From an uncultured Bacilli bacterium (GTDB taxonomy: Bacteria; Bacillota_I; Bacilli_A; RF39; UBA660): a stretch of 47,966 nt of DNA. Each line of letters begins with the position of its first letter. Position 1 is the first letter of the stretch. The DNA lies in contig CALVRR010000011.1 in NCBI GenBank assembly GCA_944358705.1, forward strand, positions 1 to 47,966, given 5' to 3'. This document shows positions 31,245 through 39,388 of the stretch, piece after piece. A program made the translations under genes and the position numbers. The notes beneath the pieces are model-generated. The model did not search any database and had not been told where the DNA came from. It saw nothing but the letters and a program-made list of their open reading frames with translations.

Positions 31245-32228
31245 ATGCCAAAAGTAAGTGTAATTGTACCGGTATATAATTCTGAACAAGAATTAAGAGA
31301 TTGCTTAGACTCTTTAGTAGAGCAAACAGAAAAGGATATTGAAATAATTGTAATCGATGATGCTTCAACTGATAACAGTCCAGAGATAGAAGCAGAGTAT
31401 CAAAAGAAATATCCTAATGTAAAGGTATATAGAAATGAAAGAAACTTAGGGCAAAGTGAAACGAGAAATAGAGGGATAGAACTAGCAGAAGGAGACTATA
31501 TCGCCTTTTTAGATAGTGACGATTATGTAAATCCTGGAATGTATGAAGAATTGTATCAAGCAGCAGTAGATAATAATATGCCAGAACTGATAGTAACAGG
31601 ATTAAGTTTTGTGAAAGGTAATGAATATCGCAAAAAAGATTTAACATTCATAGGTAAACAATCTACAACAATAATTCATCCTATGGATAATCCAGATCAA
31701 GTTTTTTTCGAAAGTCCATCACTATGTAATAAACTATTTAGAAAAGATACTGTAAAAAATTATAAATTCTTAGATGTTAGTGCTTGGGAAGATATTGCTT
31801 TTAGTTATTCAAGATTTATGGAAGCAAATACCGTGATAAGTAAGCCAACAGCTAATTATTTTTATAGAAGAGATGTAAGTAATGGAGTTTCTGCTAAAAA
31901 CTTTAAAGAAAATGATAAAATTACTGATATCTTTGTCGTAGCGGACGAATTAGAAGAAGAACTAAAAAGAAATGGTAAATATCCTTTTTTTGCTGACCAA
32001 ATTCGTGGCCTACAAATTGCTTGCTGCTTACAAAGAGTAGACGAAGTAAATAATTGGCAAGACGAAGAAACAAAGACAAATGTTAAAAATATGATGTTTT
32101 CTACTATGCTTGAAAAATATGGTACTTTAGACGGTATCGATACAGGTATACTTTCTTCTAAAACTGGCTTTAGAATAATGGATGAATATAATGATTATGT
32201 AAATGACCAAAAAGGAAGAAAAAGATAA
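31245..32228 (+). CDS. Glycosyltransferase family 2
   Basis: 327 aa. A GT-A fold at the N-terminus: KVSVIVPVYNSEQELRDCLD, IIVIDDASTDNSPEI (first Asp pair), ARNRGIELAEG-like RNRGIELAEGDYIAFLDSDD (D-x-D metal site) and a later WEDIAFSYS (the E-D catalytic-base block). It would add a sugar to a surface glycan or glycolipid. AAGGAAG in the end of the hydrolase gene is its RBS. It has no membrane helix. Confidence 0.92.
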   Translation: MPKVSVIVPVYNSEQELRDCLDSLVEQTEKDIEIIVIDDASTDNSPEIEAEYQKKYPNVKVYRNERNLGQSETRNRGIELAEGDYIAFLDSDDYVNPGMYEELYQAAVDNNMPELIVTGLSFVKGNEYRKKDLTFIGKQSTTIIHPMDNPDQVFFESPSLCNKLFRKDTVKNYKFLDVSAWEDIAFSYSRFMEANTVISKPTANYFYRRDVSNGVSAKNFKENDKITDIFVVADELEEELKRNGKYPFFADQIRGLQIACCLQRVDEVNNWQDEETKTNVKNMMFSTMLEKYGTLDGIDTGILSSKTGFRIMDEYNDYVNDQKGRKR

Positions 32229-32251
32229 AAGAAATATAGGACGGTGGAACA

Positions 32252-32890
32252 ATGAAAGTTTTATTTGCAACAACAAATCCAGCAAAAATAAAAGCATATG
32301 CAACTAGATTAGAAGAAAGAGGATATGAAATAGTAACGTTAAAAGATTTAGAAATTACAACCGATGTAGAAGAAACCGGAAAAAGTCCAGTGGAAAACGC
32401 CATAATTAAGGCAAAAGCATATCACGAAATAAGTAAATTACCAACGATAGCTTTAGATGATGCGCTATTCTTAGAAAATGTCCCAGAAAATTTACAACCA
32501 AAAACAAATGTAAGAAGAGTAAACGGTAAAAGACTAAACGATGAAGAAATGATTGAACATTATACGAGCTTAGTAAACCAATATGGAAAAGCAGGAAAAC
32601 TAAGTGGCTATTTCCAAAAGGGAATTGCTATCGCAACCGATGAAAAAATAGAATCATTTGAAACTAAAAGTACTAGATGTTTTAGTAACACTAGGTGTGA
32701 CAAAGTAAATGAAGGCTATCCTCTAGCATCAATCCAATGGCTTGAAGAATTGAATAAATATAAAGCAGAATTAACCAAAGAGGAAGAAGATAATATCATG
32801 GCACAAGAACAAAAAGAAATATTAGGATTTATAGAATCGAAAATAGATAAGTTAAAAGCCCCTAAAATTGACGTTAAAAAGAAAATATGA
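32252..32890 (+). CDS. HAM1/RdgB-like non-canonical purine NTP pyrophosphatase
   Basis: 212 aa. The N-terminus VLFATTNPAKIKAYATRLEE is the family's substrate-loop signature (T-x-N-x-x-K). ETGKSPVENAIIKAKAYHE and ALDDALFLENVP occupy the positions of the E-x-x-x-x-x-x-N-A block and the A-D-D-S-G-L catalytic block, the latter diverged. It should remove dITP/XTP-type nucleotides by splitting them to the monophosphate. The C-terminus is about 15-20 aa longer than usual and Lys-rich. GGACGGTGG precedes ATG 32252. Confidence 0.75.
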   Translation: MKVLFATTNPAKIKAYATRLEERGYEIVTLKDLEITTDVEETGKSPVENAIIKAKAYHEISKLPTIALDDALFLENVPENLQPKTNVRRVNGKRLNDEEMIEHYTSLVNQYGKAGKLSGYFQKGIAIATDEKIESFETKSTRCFSNTRCDKVNEGYPLASIQWLEELNKYKAELTKEEEDNIMAQEQKEILGFIESKIDKLKAPKIDVKKKI

Positions 32891-32896
32891 TATAAT
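32888..32896 (+). promoter_or_regulatory. Extended -10 promoter (TGATATAAT)
   Basis: TG-A-TATAAT overlapping the previous stop codon, 23 bases before ATG 32920. Confidence 0.6.
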
Positions 32897-32919
32897 ATAC
32901 AACCTGAGAAGGGGTATAT

Positions 32920-33276
32920 ATGGAAAAGTGGATTGAAGAAGAATTAGATTTAGAAGATAGAGAAATAATTGCGGATAGAGATAGACTGAGAGAATGCTTG
33001 ATATATTTTAAGTGGCTTGCCAAGAATAACAGGTTAAGTTTTGAGGAAACAGCAAATCTTGTAGATACTTTTTTTGAAAATTATCCCAATTTATATCAAA
33101 GTCATAGAATGGAAATCTCATTACTCTTAAAGCAAAAGAATTTTAAAGAAAAAAGTGCTCTTCACGAAATGTTATATCGTTTTTTAGAAGATGAAAATAC
33201 AAATGAATTAAAAAGAATGCCATTTGTTAATGACATAAAAGAAGAAAATAAAAAATATAATATAGAACCTCACTAG
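32920..33276 (+). CDS. N-terminal part of a frameshifted gene of unknown function
   Basis: 118 aa, acidic and helical, with no family recognised. It ends at TAG 33274. The -1 frame is open from 33261 to 33647 and continues with protein-like sequence, but has no start codon before 33357. The two parts would join as one protein of about 245 aa. AGAAGGGG precedes ATG 32920, so translation starts normally and the break is internal. Confidence 0.6.
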   Translation: MEKWIEEELDLEDREIIADRDRLRECLIYFKWLAKNNRLSFEETANLVDTFFENYPNLYQSHRMEISLLLKQKNFKEKSALHEMLYRFLEDENTNELKRMPFVNDIKEENKKYNIEPH

Positions 33277-33647
33277 GAAGAATTTCATTAAGAAAAGCCA
33301 GTGATTATTTTGCAAGTACGAAATCTAGATATATCTTTAAAAAGACATTAACAGGAATGTGCTTTGATAGAACAACAGAATTTATAGAACAAAATCCAGA
33401 GTATCAAGCGATAGTAAGTTATTTACCTAATGTCTTTATTGGAGGACATTACCATGCTTATGCAAAGAAAGACGATATTATTGTAGATCCTGCTTGTAAT
33501 GCCATGTTTTTTGATGGTACTGGTGAGCTAATAGAACAGGGAGAAATCATCTATCAAGCAACATCTGAAATGCTACAAAAAGAAAGTGATAATTATGACT
33601 ATCCTAAACTTTTAGTAGCAGCTTTAAAACATAAAAACAAAAAATAG
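33277..33647 (+). pseudogene. C-terminal part of the same gene, out of frame
   Basis: The open frame runs from 33261. From 33357 it reads as MCFDRTTEFIEQNPEYQAIV, then FIGGHYHAYAKKDDIIVDPA and ends with LLVAALKHKNKK. GGHYHAYAKKDDIIVDPACN looks like a hydrolase or transglutaminase-type strand pair with His and Asp, typical of a catalytic core. No start or RBS is present in this frame before the ATG at 33357, which would remove the first part of the domain. A frameshift mutation, programmed shift or assembly error is needed to explain it. Confidence 0.55.
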
Positions 33648-33663
33648 AAAAGAAAGTGATTGA

Positions 33664-34386
33664 ATGAATAGGAACTTAGATGTCTGGGCAATTCAAAAAT
33701 ATCCCAAAGAATTATACACTGCCTTAGAAAATGTAAAAACAGATACAGGAGATTTAATTCTTTTTACTAACTTAGAATGTAATTTTGAATTAAATGGAAA
33801 AAGGGTAAAAAGAAATTTTGATACCTCTCTTTATTATGATGCCGGAAATGGTAATGATGCACTAATATTATTAATGAAAGATGGTACTGCTAAACCAGAC
33901 CAAATAAGAAAATATTTAGAACAAAAAGGCTTAAATTATCATGAAGTATCTTTTGCGAAAATTCCAAGGCAAGATTTATTAAGTGAGGATGATCTTTTAC
34001 AACAAGAAGAAGTACAAGAGGAAAATATACCAGAGATTTTGTTTGCTAGGGAAGAATATGTATTAAGAGATGCATTAAATGAAAGTATAAAAATGGGAAA
34101 TACTACCTGTGATTACTATCCTTTACTACAAGGTTTTTTAAGTCTAAATTATAGTGATAATACCAATCTTTCTAGTTATAGTATCGATGGAAGAAAAATA
34201 TTAGGAGTAATTGCTCTAGAAGATAAAATGATTTTAATGATTAATAACGGAAATGATAGACGAAATTTAACACCATTCCAAGTGCACAAGGTAATGGAAG
34301 AGTTAGGAGTATCCGTAAATGTTCACCGAGATACAGAGTTTGATATAAAAAGTCCATATCAAGGAAAACCAAGGGAGAAAAAATAA
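33664..34386 (+). CDS. Uncharacterised protein, 240 aa
   Basis: No family recognised. Two halves seem related in style: residues 10-105 (strand-rich, YYDAGNGNDALILLMKDGTA) and 140-235 (YSIDGRKILGVIALEDKMILMINNGND), perhaps an internal duplication, separated by an acidic linker (LLSEDDLLQQEEVQEENI). No signal peptide or membrane helix. GAAAGTGAT precedes ATG 33664. The sirtuin gene starts 3 bases after its stop, so the two are co-transcribed. Confidence 0.6.
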   Translation: MNRNLDVWAIQKYPKELYTALENVKTDTGDLILFTNLECNFELNGKRVKRNFDTSLYYDAGNGNDALILLMKDGTAKPDQIRKYLEQKGLNYHEVSFAKIPRQDLLSEDDLLQQEEVQEENIPEILFAREEYVLRDALNESIKMGNTTCDYYPLLQGFLSLNYSDNTNLSSYSIDGRKILGVIALEDKMILMINNGNDRRNLTPFQVHKVMEELGVSVNVHRDTEFDIKSPYQGKPREKK

Positions 34387-34389
34387 AAT

Positions 34390-35115
34390 ATGGATAAAAT
34401 AAAAGAATTAGTAACATTAATAAAAACATCCAAAAAAACAGTATTCTTTGGAGGTGCCGGAGTATCCACAGAAAGTGGTCTAAAAGATTTTCGTAGTAAA
34501 GATGGTCTTTATCATGAAAAATACAGCTATCCTCCAGAAGAAATGCTATCACATCATTTCTTCTTAGAAAACACAAAAGAATTTTATAAATTTTATAGGG
34601 ATAAATTAAATAGTCTAAACTATAAACCGAATATTACCCATATCATTTTAGCTAAATTAGAAGAAAAAGGGCTACTAAGTTCAATAATTACTCAAAATAT
34701 TGATGGCTTTCATCAAATGGCAGGAAGCAAAAATGTATTAGAGTTACATGGTTCCGTATGGAGAAATTATTGTATGAAATGTCATAAATCTTATGAGGCA
34801 GAAACTGTATTTTCATCAACGGATGTTCCAAAATGTAGTTGTGGAGGAATCATTAAACCAGAGGTTGTTTTATATGAAGAATCTCTAAATCAAGAAACTC
34901 TACAACAAGCAATAAAAGAAATAAGTACCGCTGATTTATTAATTATTGGAGGAACTTCTCTAAATGTTTATCCGGCGGCTGGACTAATTCAATATTTTCG
35001 CGGAAAAAATATCGTTTTAATTAACAAAGAGAAAACACCTTATGATAAAATGTGCAACTTAGTATTTTATGATAACATTGGAAAAATAATGAAAAAAATA
35101 GAACAAAATTTATAG
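34390..35115 (+). CDS. NAD-dependent protein deacylase of the SIR2 (sirtuin) family
   Basis: 241 aa, typical bacterial length. It removes acyl groups from protein lysines using NAD+, in the cytoplasm. The motifs are GGAGVSTESGLKDFRSKDGL (NAD loop, about 20-40), TQNIDGFHQMAG, LELHGSV (catalytic His 120), zinc Cys 128, 131, 149 and 151, and IIGGTSLNVYPAAGLI. The Tyr/Arg pair of desuccinylases is not obvious, so substrate preference is open. It follows an unknown gene by 3 bases. Its NAD dependence links loosely to the NrtR-like regulator 3 kb downstream. Confidence 0.93.
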   Translation: MDKIKELVTLIKTSKKTVFFGGAGVSTESGLKDFRSKDGLYHEKYSYPPEEMLSHHFFLENTKEFYKFYRDKLNSLNYKPNITHIILAKLEEKGLLSSIITQNIDGFHQMAGSKNVLELHGSVWRNYCMKCHKSYEAETVFSSTDVPKCSCGGIIKPEVVLYEESLNQETLQQAIKEISTADLLIIGGTSLNVYPAAGLIQYFRGKNIVLINKEKTPYDKMCNLVFYDNIGKIMKKIEQNL

Positions 35116-35144
35116 ACGTAACGAATTTAAAAGGGGGGATAACT

Positions 35145-35696
35145 ATGACACAAGAAGAATTTGAAAATATTATGGAATTAATAAAAAAAGAGGAAAAAGG
35201 AAATAATTTAGAAGATCTTATAAGACTAAGAGATTATTTAACGACTAGATTAAAAGGAAAAATAACATCCGAAGAAAAGATATTTATAGATCCATTATTA
35301 GAAAGTAAAAAAGAAATATTATTAAAGCCAATGGTAGATTACTTTGACGAAATTAAACAAATGGGACCTCATTCTGCGACCTATCCATTAAAAAATGTAC
35401 TTTACCGAAATTTCTTATGGAAACGAAGTGAAATAGATGCAAATTTTGCAGTAGAAAGAACAGAACAACGTCCAGGTCAAATATTATTATGCCTTGCACA
35501 TTTTATTCAATTAAAAGATTATGAAGTAAGAAAAGAAAGAGGTGTGGGGGAAACTACATTTCATACTTATCAACAATTTCTAGAGGAAAAAGGTCTTTCT
35601 CTTGGTACAGAAATATCAAAAGAAGAAAACCAAAGAATAGTAAAATATTTAATAAAAACCACACAATCACAGAATACTCCCTATCATATCAAATAA
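35145..35696 (+). CDS. Uncharacterised protein with an RNA-polymerase alpha-CTD-like C-terminal helix pair
   Basis: 183 aa. Residues about 130-165 read YEVRKERGVGETTFHTYQQF and then LEEKGLSLG, which resembles the HhH-like core of the RNA polymerase alpha C-terminal domain. The first 100 residues are helical and unfamiliar. If the resemblance is real the protein could bind DNA or RNA polymerase; this is a tentative reading. A strong AAGGGGGG site precedes ATG 35145. Confidence 0.5.
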   Translation: MTQEEFENIMELIKKEEKGNNLEDLIRLRDYLTTRLKGKITSEEKIFIDPLLESKKEILLKPMVDYFDEIKQMGPHSATYPLKNVLYRNFLWKRSEIDANFAVERTEQRPGQILLCLAHFIQLKDYEVRKERGVGETTFHTYQQFLEEKGLSLGTEISKEENQRIVKYLIKTTQSQNTPYHIK

Positions 35697-35707
35697 AAAA
35701 ATAGTAT

Positions 35708-35736
35708 TTGACATTTAAAAGAAACTATACTATAAT
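35708..35736 (+). promoter_or_regulatory. Consensus sigma-A promoter TTGACA-17-TATAAT
   Basis: Both boxes are perfect consensus at ideal spacing, the strongest promoter by eye in the window. It fires into a long structured leader. Confidence 0.9.
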
Positions 35737-35742
35737 AAATAG

Positions 35743-35894
35743 GCAAGCGAGGAGATATAAACAATTTTGTGAGCTATCTCGGGTAATTAACCTACACGAA
35801 CAAGCAGTAAGTACGGAGTCGCGAAGCAATATGCAGTAGACTTTGTGCTTTTTTATTTTGCAAAGCATAAAGTAAAATAAAAGGAGAGATGAAA
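35743..35894 (+). ncRNA. Structured leader (riboswitch/attenuator-like) or small RNA
   Basis: About 150 nt between a consensus promoter and the Spo0A-C-like gene. Visible pairings are GAGATA/TATCTC (enclosing ACAA/TTGT), GGT/ACC and an imperfect long stem from AAGCA to TGCTT that ends in TTTTTTA, like a terminator. The last arm, ACTTTGTGCTTT (35840-35851), can instead pair with AAAGCATAAAGT (35862-35873) just before the RBS. Two mutually exclusive folds are thus possible. I compared it by eye with common riboswitch classes and recognised none. Confidence 0.6.
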
Positions 35895-36461
35895 GTGCAA
35901 AATAAAATACAAGAAAATAATGGTGTATTTCTAGTAAATAATTTTCCAGAAACTTATGATTTTATGGTTGCAAAATATAAGGACTGTAAAGAAGGTAGGA
36001 TAACCCCATTGGATTTAACCGAAGAAGAACAAAAAGAAATAAATACGTTAAGTATATTAGAAAACTTAGGATATCCAATGACGGAAACAGGAACTTATTT
36101 TTATAAAAATGTAATTATAAGAGCAATGGATGAATTACAACAAATAAAAACAGAACAAGACTATGTAGATTTAATGTCCACCATGGCAAATAATTATTCA
36201 CAATTTTACTTTGATATTGCAAGAAATGAATATGATATCGGACTTACCACATTTCATAGTTGTATTCATATGGTAAATCAACATAAAAATAATCATCAAG
36301 CAAATGAAAAATTACAAAAGGAAATCGGTTTGACAGACTTTGTAGTAGACTATAAAGGAGAAGCTTTATTAATTGCTAATTATATGATTACAAGAGAAAG
36401 TAAAAAGGAAAATCCACAAGTAAAAAAGATGATAAGAAAAAGTTATGGTGAGCTTGTATAA
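35895..36461 (+). CDS. Spo0A C-terminal-domain-like protein
   Basis: 188 aa. Residues about 50-140 (ILENLGYPMTETGTYFYKNVI, then FYFDIARNEYDIGLTTFHSCIHM) resemble the effector domain of Spo0A, where a helix-turn-helix binds DNA. There is no receiver domain, so it would be a phosphorylation-independent DNA-binding protein. AAGGAGAG favours GTG 35895; ATG 35889 is only 3 bases from it. Controlled by a consensus promoter and a structured leader. A hairpin terminator follows. Confidence 0.6.
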   Translation: MQNKIQENNGVFLVNNFPETYDFMVAKYKDCKEGRITPLDLTEEEQKEINTLSILENLGYPMTETGTYFYKNVIIRAMDELQQIKTEQDYVDLMSTMANNYSQFYFDIARNEYDIGLTTFHSCIHMVNQHKNNHQANEKLQKEIGLTDFVVDYKGEALLIANYMITRESKKENPQVKKMIRKSYGELV

Positions 36462-36475
36462 GAAATAATAAGTTC

Positions 36476-36516
36476 AAAGTACAGAATTACTAGAAATGGT
36501 ATTTTCTGTACTTTTT
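36476..36516 (+). terminator. Rho-independent terminator
   Basis: AAAGTACAGAA pairs perfectly with TTCTGTACTTT (11 bp), followed by T. Confidence 0.85.
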
Positions 36517-36536
36517 AATTTATAGAAAAAGAAATA

Positions 36537-36545
36537 TGATATACT
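36537..36545 (+). promoter_or_regulatory. Extended -10 promoter (TGATATACT)
   Basis: TG-A-TATACT, 19 bases before ATG 36564. Confidence 0.55.
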
Positions 36546-36563
36546 AAAAAAGGAGAGATAATA

Positions 36564-37058
36564 ATGGAAAAGTATGAAAGAATATTTGAATCAGAAAATA
36601 TTGACTATATAAATTTAAATAAATCACTAATCGAGGACTATTTAGAGATGGTCAACCATCCAGAAGTAGCGAACAAAATTAGTCATAACCCAAGAACATA
36701 CACGTATGAAGAGGAATTAGCCTGGGTAAACGAAAATCTAGAAAAAAAGAAATTAATATTTTCTATGATAGAGAGGAAAACAGGAGAATATATTGGTAAC
36801 GTTGAAATAATGCATATTAAAAACAATATTGGAGAAATTGGAATAAGTATAACTCCTAAGAAACAAAGCAAAAGCTTTGGAACAGAAGCAATGAAGGCAA
36901 TAATCAAATATGGACAGGAAGAAATAGGACTAGATGGTTTTGAACTAAATGTATATAAAACCAACAAAAAAGCGATTCATTGTTATGAAAAAGTAGGATT
37001 CGTACAAGCTGGAATAGGGAAAACAGAAGAAGATAACCATATGATTTATAAGAAGTAA
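36564..37058 (+). CDS. GNAT acetyltransferase (RimJ/RimL-like)
   Basis: 164 aa with GEIGISITPKKQSKSFGTEAMK (motif A, K-x-x-G-x-G/A type, about 92-113) and LNVYKTNKKAIHCYEKVGF (motif B, N-x-x-A-x-x-x-Y-x-x-x-G-F), the RimJ/RimL-type ending. It would acetylate a protein N-terminus, an antibiotic or a small amine; the substrate is not readable. AAAAGGAGAG is a good RBS. Likely first gene of a run up to about 37920. Confidence 0.87.
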   Translation: MEKYERIFESENIDYINLNKSLIEDYLEMVNHPEVANKISHNPRTYTYEEELAWVNENLEKKKLIFSMIERKTGEYIGNVEIMHIKNNIGEIGISITPKKQSKSFGTEAMKAIIKYGQEEIGLDGFELNVYKTNKKAIHCYEKVGFVQAGIGKTEEDNHMIYKK

Positions 37059-37107
37059 AATAGTTAGGCAAAAATGAAAGAAAACTATAGAAAAAGAGGA
37101 AAGAGTT

Positions 37108-37638
37108 ATGCAAAATTTATATGATTTTTACAACTCAATTTTAAACATAAAAAAGGAAGATAATACAAATATAGAAACAATAATTAAAAAGGTGGTATTA
37201 GAAGAAAAAAAACTGATAAAAGGAATATCAAAAGATTTAGAAGGCTTTTGTAAAATTTTAGCAACCAATATTAGTGAACGACTAAAAGATTATGGAATCA
37301 AAACCCACTGGATAGATTTACAAGAATTGACGGGAATCGATCACGTGGTACTTATTTCAGAATATAAAAGCAAGCAGGAAACAAAAAGAGTATTAATTGA
37401 TCCAAGTTATGTCCAATTTATAAAGAAAAATGATGCAAAATTATTAAAATTAGAAACTTGGCCTAGCGAGAAATTAGCCGATAAAACAATTATGCAAGAT
37501 TTACTAGAAACAGGAATAACAGAGTTGAACGATACAAAGTGGAAAGATTATCTTCAATCTTTTTCGAAAGAAAAAATAACAACAAATTTAAATCAATTTT
37601 TACTAGAGCAAAGTTTAGAAAAAATAACCAAAAAATAA
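37108..37638 (+). CDS. Putative Cys-His-Asp (transglutaminase-like fold) enzyme
   Basis: 176 aa. GFCKILATNISERLKDYG, then GIDHVVLISEY and KRVLIDPSYVQF put a Cys at the start of a helix (about 47), His on the next strand (about 72) and Asp on the third (about 91). This is the order and spacing of the transglutaminase/papain-like catalytic triad. No signal peptide is present. The family is not identified; if active it could be a thiol hydrolase or acyltransferase. AGAAAGAGGA precedes ATG 37108. Confidence 0.5.
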   Translation: MQNLYDFYNSILNIKKEDNTNIETIIKKVVLEEKKLIKGISKDLEGFCKILATNISERLKDYGIKTHWIDLQELTGIDHVVLISEYKSKQETKRVLIDPSYVQFIKKNDAKLLKLETWPSEKLADKTIMQDLLETGITELNDTKWKDYLQSFSKEKITTNLNQFLLEQSLEKITKK

Positions 37639-37656
37639 GAAAAAAGGAGTGAAAAA

Positions 37657-37920
37657 ATGATAGAAAAAGAAAATAAGATTATCTATGAAAAAGAAGGAGA
37701 AGAAATTGGTGTAGTAGAGTATGAAAATATAGACGAATCAACAATAGATATTTATCATACTTATGTAGACCCAGATTATCAGGGAAGACATATCGCTTCA
37801 GACTTAATGGAACATTTATTTCAAAAATTAAAAAAAGAAAACAAAAAAGCAACCGCCAGCTGTAGTTATGCCAAACATTGGATGGATAAACATCCAGAAT
37901 ACCATGACCAATTTATGTAA
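37657..37920 (+). CDS. Small GNAT acetyltransferase (YjdJ-type)
   Basis: 87 aa, the size of the minimal YjdJ-like GNAT proteins. The core is IDIYHTYVDPDYQGRHIASDLMEH-like (VDPDYQGRHIASDLME, motif A), followed by ASCSYAKHWMDKHPEY, the usual ending with C-x-Y-x-x-x-W-x-x-x-x-P. AAGGAGTG precedes ATG 37657. The substrate is unknown. Confidence 0.88.
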   Translation: MIEKENKIIYEKEGEEIGVVEYENIDESTIDIYHTYVDPDYQGRHIASDLMEHLFQKLKKENKKATASCSYAKHWMDKHPEYHDQFM

Positions 37921-38010
37921 AGCATAATGTAAAAGTATGACAAGTAAAAAAACAAAAGGTTGATTTGAAAAGGAAGAGGAAAAACTCTTTCTTTTTTTTG
38001 CGAAAAAGAA

Positions 38011-38040
38011 TTGACAAGTGTACTAAAGTACGCATATAAT
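38011..38040 (+). promoter_or_regulatory. Sigma-A promoter TTGACA-18-TATAAT with operator palindrome in the spacer
   Basis: Consensus -35 and -10. The spacer contains GTACTAAAGTAC (38020-38031), a perfect 5+2+5 palindrome, extended by outer G/C. A repressor bound there would block the promoter. The regulator encoded next is the natural candidate (autoregulation), by analogy with NrtR operators. Confidence 0.8.
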
Positions 38041-38067
38041 CAAAATGTAGAAAGGAGTGACGAGAAA

Positions 38068-38718
38068 GTGGAAGTAAATAATCCAAGGTACTTACATCAA
38101 GGAATTCATGTAATCACCTCTATTTTCACAGTCGATAAAGGTGTTTTAAAAGTTCTCTTGGTAAAAAGAAAGAATAATCCATATAAAGACTTCTGGGCCC
38201 TGACCGGTGGAGCACTTTATAATGATGAAGATTTAGAAGATGGAAGAAATAGAGAAATCTATGAGAAAACAGGACTAAAAAAAATAGAAGTGAAGTTTTC
38301 GAAAGTATTTGGCAAAAAAGATAGATCTCCTGTCATGCGAATGATTGCAATTAGCTATATTGGTATCATTGATGCAAGTAAAGTAGAAATTGCGAAAGAC
38401 ACATTAAAAACCAGTAATGCCGAATGGTTTGAAATTACCTCGATTCCAAAACTTGCCTATGATCATAACGAAATAATAGAAGAAGCAATCAAAACACTAA
38501 AAGAGGAAATCTTAAAAACAGACTTGTTAAAAGTATTTTTTCCGAACGGATTTACATTACCAGAATTACAAAAAGTTTATGAAAGCATTTTAGGAAAAAA
38601 ACTAGACAGAAGAAATTTCAGAAAGAAAATGTTAAGTCTAGATATGATTATTCCAACGGAAGAAGAAGAAAAATTTGTAGGAAAGAAAAAAGCCAAAATC
38701 TATAAATTTAAGGTTTAA
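38068..38718 (+). CDS. NrtR-like Nudix-domain transcription regulator
   Basis: 217 aa. Nudix domain (about 10-140) with the box GGALYNDEDLEDGRNREIYEKTGL-type pattern (G-x5-E-x7-R-E-U-x-E-K-x-G-U), in which the second Glu of the EE pair is Lys. This suggests a ligand-binding rather than hydrolytic domain, as in NrtR proteins, which sense ADP-ribose and repress NAD genes. A C-terminal winged helix (about 150-217) ends with FRKKMLSLDMIIPTEEE. The start GTG 38068 follows AAAGGAG; an earlier ATG would fall in the promoter. The winged helix and operator support a DNA-binding role; the NAD link is by family analogy. Confidence 0.85.
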   Translation: MEVNNPRYLHQGIHVITSIFTVDKGVLKVLLVKRKNNPYKDFWALTGGALYNDEDLEDGRNREIYEKTGLKKIEVKFSKVFGKKDRSPVMRMIAISYIGIIDASKVEIAKDTLKTSNAEWFEITSIPKLAYDHNEIIEEAIKTLKEEILKTDLLKVFFPNGFTLPELQKVYESILGKKLDRRNFRKKMLSLDMIIPTEEEEKFVGKKKAKIYKFKV

Positions 38719-38752
38719 AGTAAAAATGAAACAGTAAAAAGAGGGGAGAAAA

Positions 38753-39388
38753 ATGCAAGAAAAACTAATATTTTATTATAGTGCTATGAAAGGAGGAAAG
38801 ACGAGTAGAATTTTTTCGAAAATTCATGATTTGGAAGAAAATGGACAAACCGTTTTATTGATAAAATCGTCTAAAGATAAAAAGGGGGAAGAGGAAATTA
38901 TAAATAGAAGAGGGGAACATATTCCAGTAGATATCTTACTAAAACCGAATGAAAAGTTACTCTCCAAAAAATATTTTAATCAAATCTGGAATTGTAATCA
39001 TATTATTGTAGATGAAGCACAATTTATAAGTCCCCATCAAGCAACCGAACTATGGGAAATAAATAAAAAAATGAATATCCCAGTCACTTGCTTTGCACTT
39101 AAGGGAAACTTTCGAGGTGATTTATTTTCCGGAGCAGCCAGACTGATTGCTCTTGCGGATGAAATTACAGAAATGGATACCAATTCTTTGTGTTTGTGTG
39201 GTGCACCAGCAAAGTTTAATGCTAGAAAAGTAAATGGAGAATTTACGATGGAAGGGGAAGAAGTAGTAATTGATGGATCGACAGAAAATATAGAATATCA
39301 ACCACTCTGTGGAGGATGTTTCTTTAAAAAAGTATATAGTAAAGGAAAGATGAAAAAATGTATCAAGCCAAAAGAAAAATTGTCTTAA
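38753..39388 (+). CDS. tdk: Thymidine kinase (type II)
   Basis: 211 aa. It phosphorylates thymidine with ATP in the salvage pathway. The P-loop is SAMKGGKTS (10-18), the catalytic Glu lies in IIVDEAQFI (about 87), and the zinc site uses Cys 147, 149, 186 and 189 (CLC and CGGC), all typical of the type II enzyme. The lasso loop region (FRGDLFSGAARLIALADEI) is intact. GAGGGGAG precedes ATG 38753. The next gene starts 31 bases inside its end. Confidence 0.93.
   Translation: MQEKLIFYYSAMKGGKTSRIFSKIHDLEENGQTVLLIKSSKDKKGEEEIINRRGEHIPVDILLKPNEKLLSKKYFNQIWNCNHIIVDEAQFISPHQATELWEINKKMNIPVTCFALKGNFRGDLFSGAARLIALADEITEMDTNSLCLCGAPAKFNARKVNGEFTMEGEEVVIDGSTENIEYQPLCGGCFFKKVYSKGKMKKCIKPKEKLS

Noticed and set aside
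33250..33256. Programmed -1 frameshift on the A run
   Set aside because: The -1 frame meets TAA at 33258, so slipping there would terminate rather than continue.
33357..33647. Independent 96-aa gene from ATG 33357
   Set aside because: There is no good RBS and the protein-like frame continues upstream of that ATG without a start.
35743..35855. SRP RNA, 6S RNA, T-box or a common riboswitch
   Set aside because: The conserved cores of these RNAs (for example the SRP GGAA-loop region or the T-box TGGN bulge) could not be found; only generic stems are visible.
38011..38067. N-terminal extension of the Nudix regulator starting at 38011
   Set aside because: The segment is the promoter (TTGACA, operator, TATAAT); GTG 38068 has the RBS.
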